64,000 nt of DNA from an uncultured Clostridia bacterium (GCA_934154445.1 CAKPGC010000002.1:1-64000); one strand, 5' to 3'. Positions 17,271 through 26,932 are shown, numbered from the stretch's first letter. Translations and numbers: made by a program. Notes: generated by a model not told the origin, from the letters alone.

Positions 17271-17339
17271 TTACTGATTTCTTCCACAACAATTCTTATA
17301 TTTCTTACCACTGCCGCATGGCTTTTTATTATGTGCCAT
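17271..17339 (-). CDS. 22-residue SEC-C peptide ORF
   Basis: [20 protein letters not shown] followed by NQ and stop: almost nothing but a SEC-C metal-binding motif, as at the end of SecA 1.4 kb upstream. One of the four Cys is replaced (KPC instead of CPC). A weak GTGGA precedes the ATG and a terminator follows. Either a genuine micropeptide or a relic of a secA 3' end; codons differ strongly from this genome's secA, so it is not a recent copy. Confidence 0.45.
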   Translation of the reverse strand: MAHNKKPCGSGKKYKNCCGRNQ

Positions 17340-17427
17340 TCTGTTCCACTTTAGAGCATTTTATCCTTTAAATTTGCACTTTTTTGCACTTGACTACACT
17401 CGTTTACACTCCGTTTCACTAGCAGAA

Positions 17428-17449
17428 AGTATCTAAAAACGTATCTAAA
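17428..17449. repeat. AGATACGTTTTTAGATAC-type repeat, copy 1 (inverse)
   Basis: The reverse strand reads TTTAGATACG TTTTTAGATACT. Related copies lie on the other side of the phosphodiesterase gene at 18684-18702 and 18713-18733. Confidence 0.5.
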
Positions 17450-17454
17450 ATTAT

Positions 17455-18570
17455 TTATATATTATTTGTATTTATTACAATTAAAGGTACATAAATTTCA
17501 TCGTCGGTGTACCCTGCATGTTGAGACTTTAATATTTCAGAGCCACCATATAATAATGTTTTGTTTGTTTTTGCTATTGCAAGATAATCTCCTAATATAT
17601 CACGAAAAATTTCATTTTCTTTACCTTTACCAAACAGATTAGAATTTATCACATCTTCTTTAGTATATAAATCGAAATCATTACTAAAATATTCATTAAA
17701 TAACACTTCAAATTTTTGTTTTTTATTTTCCTTTATGAAAAAATTTACTGCTCTTGGTTCAATCGAAGTATTTTTTCCTAAACAATCAACTATATCAGGA
17801 TAATCTTCAACCATTATGTTTTCTACATTTTTATGTCCATGATCAGCTACAACAAATATTACTGTATCTTTTAATTTTCTACTTAATTCTTCTACTTTAG
17901 AATTAATATTTTCAACAATTTCATTTATTTCATGTGCATCAGTTCCAAGTTCATGCATTGTATGATCTGGTTCTGTATCATATGCATAAATATATTTTTT
18001 CCCTTCTTCATTACATAATGTTTCTATTTTATTGTATAAGTCTTCCATGTCGACATATGGATTTTTTCCAAACGGAAATAAAATATATCCTGAATCTTTT
18101 CCTTTTTCATTAATTTCTTCCATTATAGACTTAGTAATCATGTGCTTGTTTTTATATTCAATTGCTTCTTGTAATGGGGTATATTCTTCATCACCTTTTT
18201 CAGAATTCATAAACGTCGTAATTGTTTTATCAATATCTTTATAATACATATCCCAACCTAGCATAGCTGTTTCAACTGGGTTTAATCCTGTCATCATAGA
18301 TGTAGTAGCTGCAACAGTTGTTGCTGGAAAAACAGTAGTTATTGACTTTATCCTATGTTTTAAAAGAAAAGAATCCTTGGATAAAATTCTATTCATTATA
18401 TTTGACCCCATTCCATCACATAGTATTGTTACAACATTTTTTGGCTTATTTTCATTCAGTATCTTATCTACATAATCAATTGTATTATGCTTATAGTCTA
18501 ACTCAAAATATTTTCTTATAGAACAAGCTAAATTCGTTAAGCATTCATTATAATTGTTCCTTACTTTCAT
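17455..18570 (-). CDS. Alkaline-phosphatase superfamily phosphodiesterase
   Basis: 371 residues, no signal peptide. Metal and active-site motifs of type I phosphodiesterases/nucleotide pyrophosphatases are in order: TILCDGMGSNI (first metal Asp), TTVFPATTVAATTS (nucleophile Thr), DTEPDHTMHELGTDAHEI, VVADHGHKN and SQHAGYTDDE. It probably cleaves a phosphodiester or pyrophosphate substrate in the cytoplasm; the substrate is unknown. Flanked on both sides by related 20-base repeats, so it may have been carried in by an element. Confidence 0.8.
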   Translation of the reverse strand: MKVRNNYNECLTNLACSIRKYFELDYKHNTIDYVDKILNENKPKNVVTILCDGMGSNIMNRILSKDSFLLKHRIKSITTVFPATTVAATTSMMTGLNPVETAMLGWDMYYKDIDKTITTFMNSEKGDEEYTPLQEAIEYKNKHMITKSIMEEINEKGKDSGYILFPFGKNPYVDMEDLYNKIETLCNEEGKKYIYAYDTEPDHTMHELGTDAHEINEIVENINSKVEELSRKLKDTVIFVVADHGHKNVENIMVEDYPDIVDCLGKNTSIEPRAVNFFIKENKKQKFEVLFNEYFSNDFDLYTKEDVINSNLFGKGKENEIFRDILGDYLAIAKTNKTLLYGGSEILKSQHAGYTDDEIYVPLIVINTNNI

Positions 18571-18683
18571 ACTATCAACTCCTAATTTAATTATATCATA
18601 CTTTTACCACTATCACTATGGCAATGGTTCAAAGTCTCTAAAAGTATTGAAAATACTATGTTTTTCTTGTTTGATTTTCTCTC

Positions 18684-18733
18684 TAGATACGTTTTAGATA
18701 CTTTCCAAAAACGTATTTAATAACGTATCTAAA
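18684..18733. repeat. Paired inverted copies of the AGATACGTTTTTAGATAC-type repeat
   Basis: TAGATACGTTTTAGATAC at 18684-18701 and its inverse GTATTTAATAACGTATCTA at 18713-18731 form an imperfect stem of about 18 pairs. A third copy is at 17428-17449 on the far side of the phosphodiesterase gene. Confidence 0.55.
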
Positions 18734-18757
18734 TAAAATTATCTAATTTTTATATAG

Positions 18758-18782
18758 AAAAAGCCTTTATTTCAAGGCTTTT
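18758..18782 (-). terminator. Terminator of secA
   Basis: AAAAGCCTTGAAATAAAGGCTTTTT on the minus strand starting at the secA stop codon. Confidence 0.8.
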
Positions 18783-18784
18783 AA

Positions 18785-21532
18785 CTACTTACCACAACAT
18801 TGTTTATATTTTTTTCCCGAACCACATGGACAAGGATCGTTTCTTCCAACTTTTGGTCCTTCATTTACAACAGTTTGACTATATTCAGGTGTGCTAATTT
18901 TCTTTCCACCATCAACACTATTGATTGCCTCTAAAGCAGCCCCTGTAATTTTGGCTGTTTCCTGTCTTTGCATATTTCCATTTTGTTTTCTAATATTCAT
19001 AAGAATTTTAACAACATCCATCTTTATATCTAATATCATGTCTTCAAACATTTTTGTTCCAACTTCTCTATAATCTACAACAGGGTCTTTTTGTCCATAA
19101 GCTCTAAGTCCTATTCCGTTTTTTAATTCATCCATATCATCAATATGGTTCATCCATTTTTCGTCAACAACTTTAAGCATTACAATTCTTTCAAGTTCTC
19201 TCATTTTTTCAGAAGTTATTTCTTCTTCTTTATCTCTATATTTATCTTCAGCTTCTTTTATTAATTCTTCAGTTATTGCAGTTGGATCATTTTTATGTTC
19301 TTTTATAAATTCAGACATATCTAATCCGAATTCATTTAATATCTCTGTATTAAGAGCTTCTATATTAACAGAAACTTCGCCTTCAACTTCTGTAAAGCTT
19401 TGTACCACAACATTGGCAGCTACATTAATCATTCCAAGAATATTATCATGAAGGTCTTTACCATCAAGTACTTCTCTTCTTTGTTCATAAATTGTTCCTC
19501 TTTGTGTATTCATAACATCATCGTATTTTAATACATTTTTACGTATGCTAAAGTTTCTACCTTCAACTTTCTTTTGTGCATTTTCAACAGCTTTTGAAAT
19601 TATTTTAGAAGCTATTGGCATATTCTCATCCGCACCTAATGTGTTATAAACTCTTGTTATAGCATCTCCCCCAAAGATTTTCATTAAGTCATCATCTAGT
19701 CCAATAAAGAATCTTGACTCTCCGACATCACCTTGACGTCCAGAACGTCCTCTTAATTGGTTATCAATTCTTCTTGATTCATGTCTTTCAGTACCAATTA
19801 TTTTTAATCCTCCAGCATCTATAACTTTTTGTTTTTCTTCTTTTATTTGTTCATCGTATTTTGAAACCAATTTATTAAATTCTTCTCTAGCTCTTAATAT
19901 ATCTTGGTCGTCTGTTTCATAATATGTGTTTGATTCTTCTATTAAGTTCGCTGGTACCTTATTTTTTCTCATTTCTTCTTTTGCTAGATATTCACTATTT
20001 CCACCTAACATAATATCAGTACCACGTCCAGCCATGTTTGTTGCTATTGTAACTGCTCCAAATTTACCAGCTTGTGCAACTATCATAGCTTCTTTTTCAT
20101 GTGATTTAGCATTTAATACTTCATGTGGTATATGTGCTTCATTTAATAATTTACTTAATTTTTCTGATTTTTCTATTGATACTGTACCTATTAAAACTGG
20201 TTGTCCTTTTTCATGACTATTTTTTACATCTTCAACAACTGCTCTAAATTTGGCAGCTTCATTTTTATAAATCACATCATTTTGGTCTTTTCTTATCATT
20301 GGTTTATTGGTTGGTATTTCTATAACATCTAGATTATAAATCTCTTCAAATTCTGCTTCTTCTGTCATTGCTGTACCTGTCATACCTGATAATTTTTGAT
20401 ACATTCTAAAGTAGTTTTGGAATGTGATTGTTGCTAATGTTTTTGATTCATCTGCTATTTTTACTTTTTCTTTTGCTTCTATTGCTTGATGTAATCCATT
20501 GTTGTATCTTCTTCCATACATAATACGACCTGTAAATTCATCAACAATTAAAACTTCTCCATCTTTTACAATATAATCTATGTCTTTTTTCATTACTCCA
20601 TGTGCTTTTAATGCTTGATTAACGTGATGTACTAACGTAGAGTTTTCTAAATCATTGAAATTTTCTAAGTCAAAGAATTCTTCTGCCTTTTTAATACCTT
20701 TTTGAGTTAATGATGCTGATTTTGCCTTTAAATCCACAATGTAATCATATTTTTCATTGTCTTCTGCTTGTTCAAAGTCTTTTACATCCTCTTCTACTAT
20801 AACTTTAGCTTCTAATCTTCTTACAAAATCATTTGCCTTCTTATATAAATCTGAAGATTCATTTGCTCTTCCTGAAATTATAAGAGGTGTTCTTGCTTCA
20901 TCTATTAAAATACTATCAATTTCATCGACAATCGCATAGTGTAATCCTCTTTGTACTAATTGATTTTTGTAGATTACCATGTTATCTCTTAAATAATCAA
21001 AACCGAATTCATTGTTTGTACCATAAGTAATGTCCGCAGCATAAGCTTTTTGTTTTGCCTGTGGATCCATTCCTGCAATTACTAATCCTACTGAAAGTCC
21101 AAGGAATTTATATAATTTTCCCATCCATTCACTATCTCTTTTTGCTAGATAATCATTTACTGTAATTACATGTACACCTTTTCCTTCTAGTGCATTTAAG
21201 TATACTGGCAATGTTGCAACTAATGTTTTTCCTTCACCAGTCTTCATCTCTGCAATTCTTCCTTGGTGTAATATAATTCCACCTATTAATTGCACATCAA
21301 AATGTCTCATTCCTAAAGCTCTTTTAGAAGCTTCTCTAACAACTGCAAAAGCTTCTGGTAATATATCATCTAATGTTTTTCCATTTTCTAATTCTTTTTT
21401 AAAGTATTCTGTTTTTTCTCTTAATTCATGATCTGTTAATTTTTCCATTTCAGGTTCTAAGCTATTAATTTTGTTTACTATTGGCATTACCCTTTTTACT
21501 TCTTTTTCACTGTATGTTTTGAATATTTTCAT
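18785..21532 (-). CDS. secA: Preprotein translocase ATPase SecA
   Basis: 915 residues. Motor that drives unfolded preproteins through SecYEG. Walker A in [14 protein letters not shown] (near residue 103), the [12 protein letters not shown] and [12 protein letters not shown] segments, preprotein cross-linking domain, second helicase half with [12 protein letters not shown] and [16 protein letters not shown], and a C-terminal zinc SEC-C motif [18 protein letters not shown]. Length is in the upper normal range. Strong AGGAGG site. The exported proteins in this window with signal peptides would depend on it. Confidence 0.98.
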   Translation of the reverse strand: MKIFKTYSEKEVKRVMPIVNKINSLEPEMEKLTDHELREKTEYFKKELENGKTLDDILPEAFAVVREASKRALGMRHFDVQLIGGIILHQGRIAEMKTGEGKTLVATLPVYLNALEGKGVHVITVNDYLAKRDSEWMGKLYKFLGLSVGLVIAGMDPQAKQKAYAADITYGTNNEFGFDYLRDNMVIYKNQLVQRGLHYAIVDEIDSILIDEARTPLIISGRANESSDLYKKANDFVRRLEAKVIVEEDVKDFEQAEDNEKYDYIVDLKAKSASLTQKGIKKAEEFFDLENFNDLENSTLVHHVNQALKAHGVMKKDIDYIVKDGEVLIVDEFTGRIMYGRRYNNGLHQAIEAKEKVKIADESKTLATITFQNYFRMYQKLSGMTGTAMTEEAEFEEIYNLDVIEIPTNKPMIRKDQNDVIYKNEAAKFRAVVEDVKNSHEKGQPVLIGTVSIEKSEKLSKLLNEAHIPHEVLNAKSHEKEAMIVAQAGKFGAVTIATNMAGRGTDIMLGGNSEYLAKEEMRKNKVPANLIEESNTYYETDDQDILRAREEFNKLVSKYDEQIKEEKQKVIDAGGLKIIGTERHESRRIDNQLRGRSGRQGDVGESRFFIGLDDDLMKIFGGDAITRVYNTLGADENMPIASKIISKAVENAQKKVEGRNFSIRKNVLKYDDVMNTQRGTIYEQRREVLDGKDLHDNILGMINVAANVVVQSFTEVEGEVSVNIEALNTEILNEFGLDMSEFIKEHKNDPTAITEELIKEAEDKYRDKEEEITSEKMRELERIVMLKVVDEKWMNHIDDMDELKNGIGLRAYGQKDPVVDYREVGTKMFEDMILDIKMDVVKILMNIRKQNGNMQRQETAKITGAALEAINSVDGGKKISTPEYSQTVVNEGPKVGRNDPCPCGSGKKYKQCCGK

Positions 21533-21744
21533 AATGGTACATTCCTCCTAAGTTTATATTTTTACTTTGTTACTATATCACTAATATTTATTTTTATCAA
21601 GTATTTTATAGCATATTTTTGTTGTTTCTACATACATTTTATTAATACTATCTTTGGAAAAGAGGATTTATATGTTTGTTTTTAATGTTAAAGTAAATCG
21701 GAAGTAAAATTTTCAAGTATTTTTTTATTGGTGTTATAATACTT

Positions 21745-22224
21745 TTGATTATTATATTAGGATTTGTTATGTATAGGGTTTTTAGCGGTGCAAATAATTC
21801 ATCAAGATCTAATAGTTGTATTTCTAAAAATGGTGTTTTTCAAATATCGCCCAAAAATTATACTAATATTTTAAAGACTGTTCACGAAAATATAGATTCT
21901 TATGTTGGTAAAAAAATTTGTTTTACAGGATATGTTTATAGAGTTTTAGATTTACAAGATAATCAATTTGTTTTAGCTAGAGATATGATTGTTAATTCAA
22001 ATTCTCAAACTGTTATTGTTGGCTTTCTTTGTGAATATGATGAGGCTAAAAATTTTGAAGATAATACTTGGGTTCAAATTACTGGAGAAATTTACAAAGG
22101 TGATTATCATGGCGATATGCCTATTATAAAGATTACCGATATTAAATCTGTTGATAAGCCTTCTCAAGAGGAGTATGTTTATCCTCCTGATGATAGTTAT
22201 ATTCCTACAGCTGGGTTATTATAA
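21745..22224 (+). CDS. Membrane-anchored OB-fold protein related to the C-terminus of TIGR03943/YcgQ
   Basis: 159 residues when started at TTG 21745. A hydrophobic stretch extends from before this codon to about residue 13. The domain has VGKKICFTGYVYRV, FVLARDMIVN, IVGFLCEYDEA and WVQITGEIYKG, a pattern shared with the C-terminal domain of DUF1980/TIGR03943 proteins. In this frame no good start exists; a well-placed ATG with AGAGGA upstream (21672) lies one frame off and ends at TAA 21705. Removing one base there gives MFVFNVKVNRKKIFKYFF and a full membrane anchor, so the annotated start is probably distorted by an indel. Confidence 0.55.
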   Translation: MIIILGFVMYRVFSGANNSSRSNSCISKNGVFQISPKNYTNILKTVHENIDSYVGKKICFTGYVYRVLDLQDNQFVLARDMIVNSNSQTVIVGFLCEYDEAKNFEDNTWVQITGEIYKGDYHGDMPIIKITDIKSVDKPSQEEYVYPPDDSYIPTAGLL

Positions 22225-22227
22225 AAT

Positions 22228-22272
22228 AAAAAGCAAATAATTGCATTTTATATACTAATTATTTGCTTTTTT
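22228..22272. terminator. Bidirectional terminator
   Basis: AAAAAGCAAATAATT pairs perfectly with AATTATTTGCTTTTT between convergent genes. Confidence 0.85.
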
Positions 22273-22789
22273 ATTTTATTTTTTCATTTAGTTTTAACCA
22301 TTTTTCATCATCAGGATTTTCGTTTATTTCTCTTTCAATTCCATCTAAATCCAAATCTGATATTTCATCTATAACTTTTTCAGCTAATTCTTTTGTTAAA
22401 ATTTTTGTTTTCCCTTCATTATAAAATATGCTATTTTCTACTTTTCTTGGAATTTTTACATTATATTTTTCTATAAGAAATTTATTTAGTATATCATAAT
22501 CATTATATATATCTTTTGTAAATATGTCCAGATATCTATTGTAAAACAAATAATCTGTTACTAAATGAAGAAAATATCCTCTTTTATAACTATCATCTAA
22601 TTTATTTTCTTTTAAAAAATCCTTTAGTATTACTTTACTACTTTTACTTCCATAATGGGTTAATGACTTGTCTGATACACTATCAGGATAAATTACTCCT
22701 TCAATAAATTCTTCATAATTTTCTTTTATATTACTATGTTTTCTTAAGTATTCTTGAGCTACTGCCAAATGTATAACATATCCAGCCAT
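22271..22789 (-). CDS. Putative zinc-dependent phospholipase C-like helical protein
   Basis: 172 residues, GGAGG site. The start MAGYVIHLAVAQEYL, the middle YPDSVSDKSLTHYG and GYFLHLVTDYLFYNRY place His and Asp residues as in the phospholipase C/P1 nuclease-like zinc helical fold of uncharacterised Firmicutes proteins. No signal peptide. Assignment is by motif pattern only; activity unknown. Confidence 0.45.
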   Translation of the reverse strand: MAGYVIHLAVAQEYLRKHSNIKENYEEFIEGVIYPDSVSDKSLTHYGSKSSKVILKDFLKENKLDDSYKRGYFLHLVTDYLFYNRYLDIFTKDIYNDYDILNKFLIEKYNVKIPRKVENSIFYNEGKTKILTKELAEKVIDEISDLDLDGIEREINENPDDEKWLKLNEKIK

Positions 22790-22842
22790 ATTATATCCTC
22801 CTCTTTTTTAGTATATATTTAAAAATAATAAAAGTCAATATA

Positions 22843-22877
22843 AAAATCGCATAGCAAATAACTTGTTATGCGATTTT
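22843..22877 (-). terminator. Terminator of the nucleotidyltransferase gene
   Basis: AAAATCGCATA and TATGCGATTTT pair, followed by a T-rich tract on the minus strand. Confidence 0.85.
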
Positions 22878-22884
22878 GGAGTTT

Positions 22885-23601
22885 TTAAATATTTTCCTGC
22901 TGTTCAGAAATTTGTTTTCTGTAGAAGCTAGAACTCATTGTCTTAGCTCTTTCTGGGTCTCGATAGGTGAATACAATATTCAAATTTTCTGCATTATGCA
23001 GATCTTGTCCATCCCAGTCTGATCCTATAAATACAGCATCAATTGGAGAACCATACTTCTTTTTAATCCATTCATTGGCTTTTTTTCTTTCTAATGTATC
23101 AGCAATAAAAGTTGCATCTACAAACTTTAATCGAGATACAATATTTGCTCTAATTTCAGCTGGCATTAATGGCATTTTGTTTTTATATGACTTAACCAAT
23201 TCATCATCATTAATGCCTACTACTAAAATCTCGCACTGAGAAAATGCTTCTGTCAAGTGTTCAATATGGCCTTGGTGCAGTAAGTCATAAGTTCCAGGTG
23301 CATATCCAATCTTGTATTTTTTTGTTTTCGGATTATTATAATAAAAATCCTCTTTCTTAATTTCTATTGAATCTTCATCCGTAACTTCAAAAACAAAATC
23401 GACGCCCTTAATGTAACTCATAATCTTTGCTCTTTCCTTATATGGCCGTAGTGGTCTCCTATTAACTTGAAATTGAACAAGTTCATCAGAGTATATGCCA
23501 ATACCTAAATTTTCACAACCTTCCCGAGCTTTTTCAATTCTTTCTAGTAACTCAACTGTAATAAATTCACATGAGTCACAAATGTAGTCCATATACTTCA
23601 T
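22885..23601 (-). CDS. Tandem cytidylyltransferase-like protein with one dead domain
   Basis: 238 residues. The second half (about 97-230) is a complete nucleotidyltransferase fold: GYAPGTYDLLHQGHIEHL with the HxGH motif, then GINDDELV and the C-terminal TMSSSFYRKQ loop in place of ISSTxxR. The first 75 residues are the same fold in degenerate form: GIGIYSDELV and RPLRPYKERAKIMSYIKGVD match the second copy, but the HxGH position reads FITV. Eukaryotic ethanolamine-phosphate cytidylyltransferase has a comparable two-domain layout with one degenerate half. Substrate (a phospho-alcohol, likely) is not readable. Confidence 0.75.
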   Translation of the reverse strand: MKYMDYICDSCEFITVELLERIEKAREGCENLGIGIYSDELVQFQVNRRPLRPYKERAKIMSYIKGVDFVFEVTDEDSIEIKKEDFYYNNPKTKKYKIGYAPGTYDLLHQGHIEHLTEAFSQCEILVVGINDDELVKSYKNKMPLMPAEIRANIVSRLKFVDATFIADTLERKKANEWIKKKYGSPIDAVFIGSDWDGQDLHNAENLNIVFTYRDPERAKTMSSSFYRKQISEQQENI

Positions 23602-23691
23602 GTATAAAACTCCTTTCTACTTTTTAATATAATATTATTATACCATCTTATATGGTTTTATGTCAAATTATAACTAAAAAATAATTAACAA

Positions 23692-24339
23692 TTATGCCAT
23701 TTCTAATTTATTTTTTATCTCACTTTCTATATATTTCTTATCATCAATGTGCATTAAAACAACTTCTGTTCCATTAGATTTAAATTCTTTTAACAAGTCT
23801 ATAACATTATCAATTTTAAGATGAGCTCCACCATATTTAGAAACATCAACATATAGTTCATCCGCAATACTTATAAATGGTAAAAAAGGTTCTAAAGTAT
23901 TAGTATCACCAGTATATACGATTTTTTTATTTTTTACATTAAGAACAAATCCATAAGCATCTAAATATTTTGTATGTTCCGTTTTTACAAATTTTAAATT
24001 TTCCAACTCATCTTTTAACTCGTAAGCTTCTGGTGGTGTCCCTGTTATATCCAAATATTGTTTTATGTTATTACATTTACTTATAACAGTTACTTTTTTA
24101 TTATATATAAAATATAAATATAATATCAGTTGACTTAAAGAACCAGCATGATCATTATGTAGATGTGTGATAACAACTTCAATATTATCAAATTTATTAA
24201 AATCAAATTTTCTTTTAATTTCATTAAATACAGTAAAACCGCAATCAATTAAAATTAATTTATTTTCTTCTTCAACATAAGAAGAATTGTTTTTATCTCC
24301 AAATCCGGAATCACTACCTAAAAAAGTTAAAGTTTTCAT
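23692..24339 (-). CDS. MBL-fold metallo-hydrolase
   Basis: 215 residues. HLHNDHAGS near residues 60-68 is the zinc motif; VYTGDTNTLEP (metal Asp) and VLMHIDD near the C-terminus complete the set. FLGSDSGFGDKNNSSY at the start resembles ribonuclease Z/PhnP-like members rather than lactamases. GAGGTGG precedes the ATG. Substrate unknown. Confidence 0.8.
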   Translation of the reverse strand: MKTLTFLGSDSGFGDKNNSSYVEEENKLILIDCGFTVFNEIKRKFDFNKFDNIEVVITHLHNDHAGSLSQLILYLYFIYNKKVTVISKCNNIKQYLDITGTPPEAYELKDELENLKFVKTEHTKYLDAYGFVLNVKNKKIVYTGDTNTLEPFLPFISIADELYVDVSKYGGAHLKIDNVIDLLKEFKSNGTEVVLMHIDDKKYIESEIKNKLEMA

Positions 24340-24450
24340 TTATTCCACCTCTTACATATTTTTTCCTAATAATAGTATATCTTTTATATTTTTCTTTGTC
24401 AATCAAAATTAAAGACAACAAAATTTTCTCAATTCCATTTCGTTGTCTTT

Positions 24451-25548
24451 CTATTTACTATCCATAATACTTTTAAATACTCCCTCATCTATTAAAGTGG
24501 CAAAAACATTCTTTATAACAATTAATATTATAGGACCAATTAACATACCAATAACACCAATAAATTTAAAACCAGTATACATGGCAATTAATGTAAAAAT
24601 AGGATGAGTTCCTATATGTTTACTAACTAATTTAGGCTCTAAAAATTGTCTTATAGTTGACATTATTGCAAACAATATAATAATTGCAATTCCCAATTTC
24701 AAATCTCCATTCAACGCTGAAATTATAGCCCAAGGAACCATAACAGTACCAGAACCTAAAATTGGCAAAGCATCAACAAATCCAATAAACAAAGCCATTA
24801 ACAACGGAAACTCAATATTAAACTTTGCAAATTTTAATATATATAAACCAATTAAAGAAATCACAAAGGAAACTAATATTAAAGTTGCTTCAGCTTTTAA
24901 ATAACCACCCAAAGTTTTTGTTAAATCTTTAATATGTGTTCCAACCTTAAACACCCATTTTTTAGGAAAATGATGTTCAATCTGGTCTAAAATATACACT
25001 TTATCAACACATATCAAATATAATGCCATAATTGTTACAACAAAGTAGATTGCAATTGTTGGTATTGATGTTATAACATTTAGCAACACTGTCAATGCAT
25101 TTCTAATCCAGTTAGATACTGTATTTAATAACCCTCCTGTAGAATTCTGTAAAATATCATTTATTTGATTTGGTAGGTGGATTTTGCTTAAATCAAATTT
25201 GTTTGTAAAATTCTGAAATAATATGTAAGCTTTTTCAACATACCCATTTAATCCTTGCAATAAGTTTGAAGCTTCAGAAATTAATGAAACTATTCCCCAT
25301 ATTAAGCTGCCAATTATTATAACTGATACTATAATAAAAATAATAATAGAACTTATTTTTCTTGTTAATTTCATTTTTTTCATAATAAATCTTATAGCTG
25401 GTTCTATTATTAATGAAATTATAAATGCAATCAAAAAAGGCATATAAAATACTGATAATTTAAATGCTAAAAATAATCCAATTAGTATTAATATAACATA
25501 CAAAATTCTTTTTAATACTCTTGTCCAATAAGACATATCAATAATCAT
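24451..25548 (-). CDS. ytvI: AI-2E family transporter, sporulation membrane protein YtvI-like
   Basis: About 365 residues with seven to eight hydrophobic segments. The N-terminal three helices, a long soluble stretch (ASNLLQGLNGYVEKAYILFQ onward), and a C-terminal bundle with FVDALPILGSGTVMVPWA match the UPF0118/AI-2E exporter family; the YtvI branch occurs in spore formers. The AGGAG site allows either the TTG at 25554 or the ATG at 25548. Confidence 0.8.
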   Translation of the reverse strand: MIIDMSYWTRVLKRILYVILILIGLFLAFKLSVFYMPFLIAFIISLIIEPAIRFIMKKMKLTRKISSIIIFIIVSVIIIGSLIWGIVSLISEASNLLQGLNGYVEKAYILFQNFTNKFDLSKIHLPNQINDILQNSTGGLLNTVSNWIRNALTVLLNVITSIPTIAIYFVVTIMALYLICVDKVYILDQIEHHFPKKWVFKVGTHIKDLTKTLGGYLKAEATLILVSFVISLIGLYILKFAKFNIEFPLLMALFIGFVDALPILGSGTVMVPWAIISALNGDLKLGIAIIILFAIMSTIRQFLEPKLVSKHIGTHPIFTLIAMYTGFKFIGVIGMLIGPIILIVIKNVFATLIDEGVFKSIMDSK

Positions 25549-25602
25549 AAACAAATTTCTCCTATAAAATTATTATATGTAATATTCTATTTTATATTCT
25601 AA

Positions 25603-25648
25603 AAATGGAAATTAGAGGATTAGAGAAAAAATCCCTAATCCCCATTTT
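25603..25648 (-). terminator. Probable terminator of the CBS-domain gene
   Basis: ATGGGGATTAGGGA and TCTCTAATCC...CCAT can pair around TTTTTT, and the hairpin ends in a T run directly after the stop codon. Confidence 0.55.
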
Positions 25649-26095
25649 TTATTGATTATTTTTGTTTGTATTGCAATCACAAATATTGCTAATTGTATCG
25701 CAAACTTGTTGTGTTCCAAGTTGAATATCGTTTTGAGCTAAATCTCCTAATGTTAGTATTCCTATCAGATGATTATTTTCATCACAAACTGGTAATCTTC
25801 TTATTTGATTGTTTGCCATTTTACTTTCAGCATTTGTCATTTCATCATCTTGTTTACAAGTACATAAATTTGTAGACATTATATCACTTGCTGTTGTTTG
25901 TGAACAATCTTTATCACATGCAACTGTTCTTAATAAAATGTCTCTATCTGTTAATATTCCACATATACAGTTATTACTGTCACATACTGGGATACATCCT
26001 ATATGATTTTCACACATTAATTTTGCTACCTCAGTTATTTTTGTTTCTGGTTTTACACAACATACATTTTCACACATACATTCTTTGACTTTCAT
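25649..26095 (-). CDS. Cys-rich CBS-domain pair protein
   Basis: 148 residues from the ATG at 26095 (AAAGGTGG upstream). Two CBS motifs: VKECMCENVCCVKPETKITE ... GILTDRDILLRTV and ASDIMSTNLCTC ... LIGILTLGDLA. CBS pairs bind adenine nucleotides and act as regulatory switches. About 17 Cys in 148 residues is far above normal; many sit at positions usually occupied by Val/Thr, suggesting metal binding or redox sensing. Confidence 0.85.
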   Translation of the reverse strand: MKVKECMCENVCCVKPETKITEVAKLMCENHIGCIPVCDSNNCICGILTDRDILLRTVACDKDCSQTTASDIMSTNLCTCKQDDEMTNAESKMANNQIRRLPVCDENNHLIGILTLGDLAQNDIQLGTQQVCDTISNICDCNTNKNNQ

Positions 26096-26200
26096 TTTAA
26101 TACCACCTTTCAAAATTTCTCATTTTTATTTTTTGCAATAATAAAAAATTTATTATTAAAATTAATTGTTAAATATTGACATAGTTTGAAAATTTATTCA

Positions 26201-26236
26201 AAAAAAGACCATCAAGCATTTTTACTTGATGGTCTA
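26201..26236 (-). terminator. Terminator after the Pro/Arg-rich protein gene
   Basis: AGACCATCAAG and CTTGATGGTCT pair perfectly with a 9-base loop and a T run follows on the minus strand. Confidence 0.85.
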
Positions 26237-26240
26237 ATTT

Positions 26241-26879
26241 TTAATTTTCAAAAATATCATAATTTAACATTTCTAAATCTCTATTGAAAATTGGTCCTCC
26301 GGCTCCAAAACCTGGTCTAAATGGCGGTCTCATTGGTGGTCTTGGTCCAGGCATTGGAGGACGTGGCATTGGTGGTCTTCCAGGTCTTTCACCTGGTCTT
26401 CTCCTTCTTAATAGTTCTCTAATCAAAAGTATTTGGATTAAATCTCTAAGTCCAGTATTCATTTGTCTAGTTTCTCTTTTTTCTTTTGACGTTTCACTTA
26501 TTTTTACATTTGGTTTTCTATCAATATTATTCGACATATTTGTTCTGTTTGATTCTTGCTTTCTTACTTCATTTCCTAAATTGATATTAAGTTGTACTTC
26601 TGTCCTACCTTCTAAAGCAAAATATATTTCATCAGTCATATTTCTAACATCTTCATTTGATACATTCATGCCAACACTATCACATTTTTTACATACCATT
26701 GGATAGACTATTTTGTATATTTCAGGATAACAACTCTCTAAATCTATATCAGAAACTGTATTCATAGAATTAGTATTTATTTCTTGATTTCTATATACTT
26801 GAGCAACATCTTCATAAGGTCCTATATTGGGATATCCTAAAATACTTCTTATGTAATCATTATATGTTTCATTATACAT
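26241..26879 (-). CDS. Hypothetical protein with Pro/Arg/Gly-rich tail
   Basis: 212 residues. N-terminal YNETYNDYIRSILGYPN, a central conserved-looking ESCYPEIYKIVYPMVCKKCD with three Cys, then a 30-residue Pro-Arg-rich segment (about 160-195: RPGRPPMPRPPMPGPRPPM and similar) and a short hydrophobic-acidic end. Composition recalls spore-coat or other structural proteins, but I recognise no family. GGGAGG ribosome site; single-gene transcript with its own terminator. Confidence 0.6.
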   Translation of the reverse strand: MYNETYNDYIRSILGYPNIGPYEDVAQVYRNQEINTNSMNTVSDIDLESCYPEIYKIVYPMVCKKCDSVGMNVSNEDVRNMTDEIYFALEGRTEVQLNINLGNEVRKQESNRTNMSNNIDRKPNVKISETSKEKRETRQMNTGLRDLIQILLIRELLRRRRPGERPGRPPMPRPPMPGPRPPMRPPFRPGFGAGGPIFNRDLEMLNYDIFEN

Positions 26880-26932
26880 AATAAACCTCCCTCATTTTTC
26901 TTCTATATAATATGAGAAAGGTTTTATTTTGG

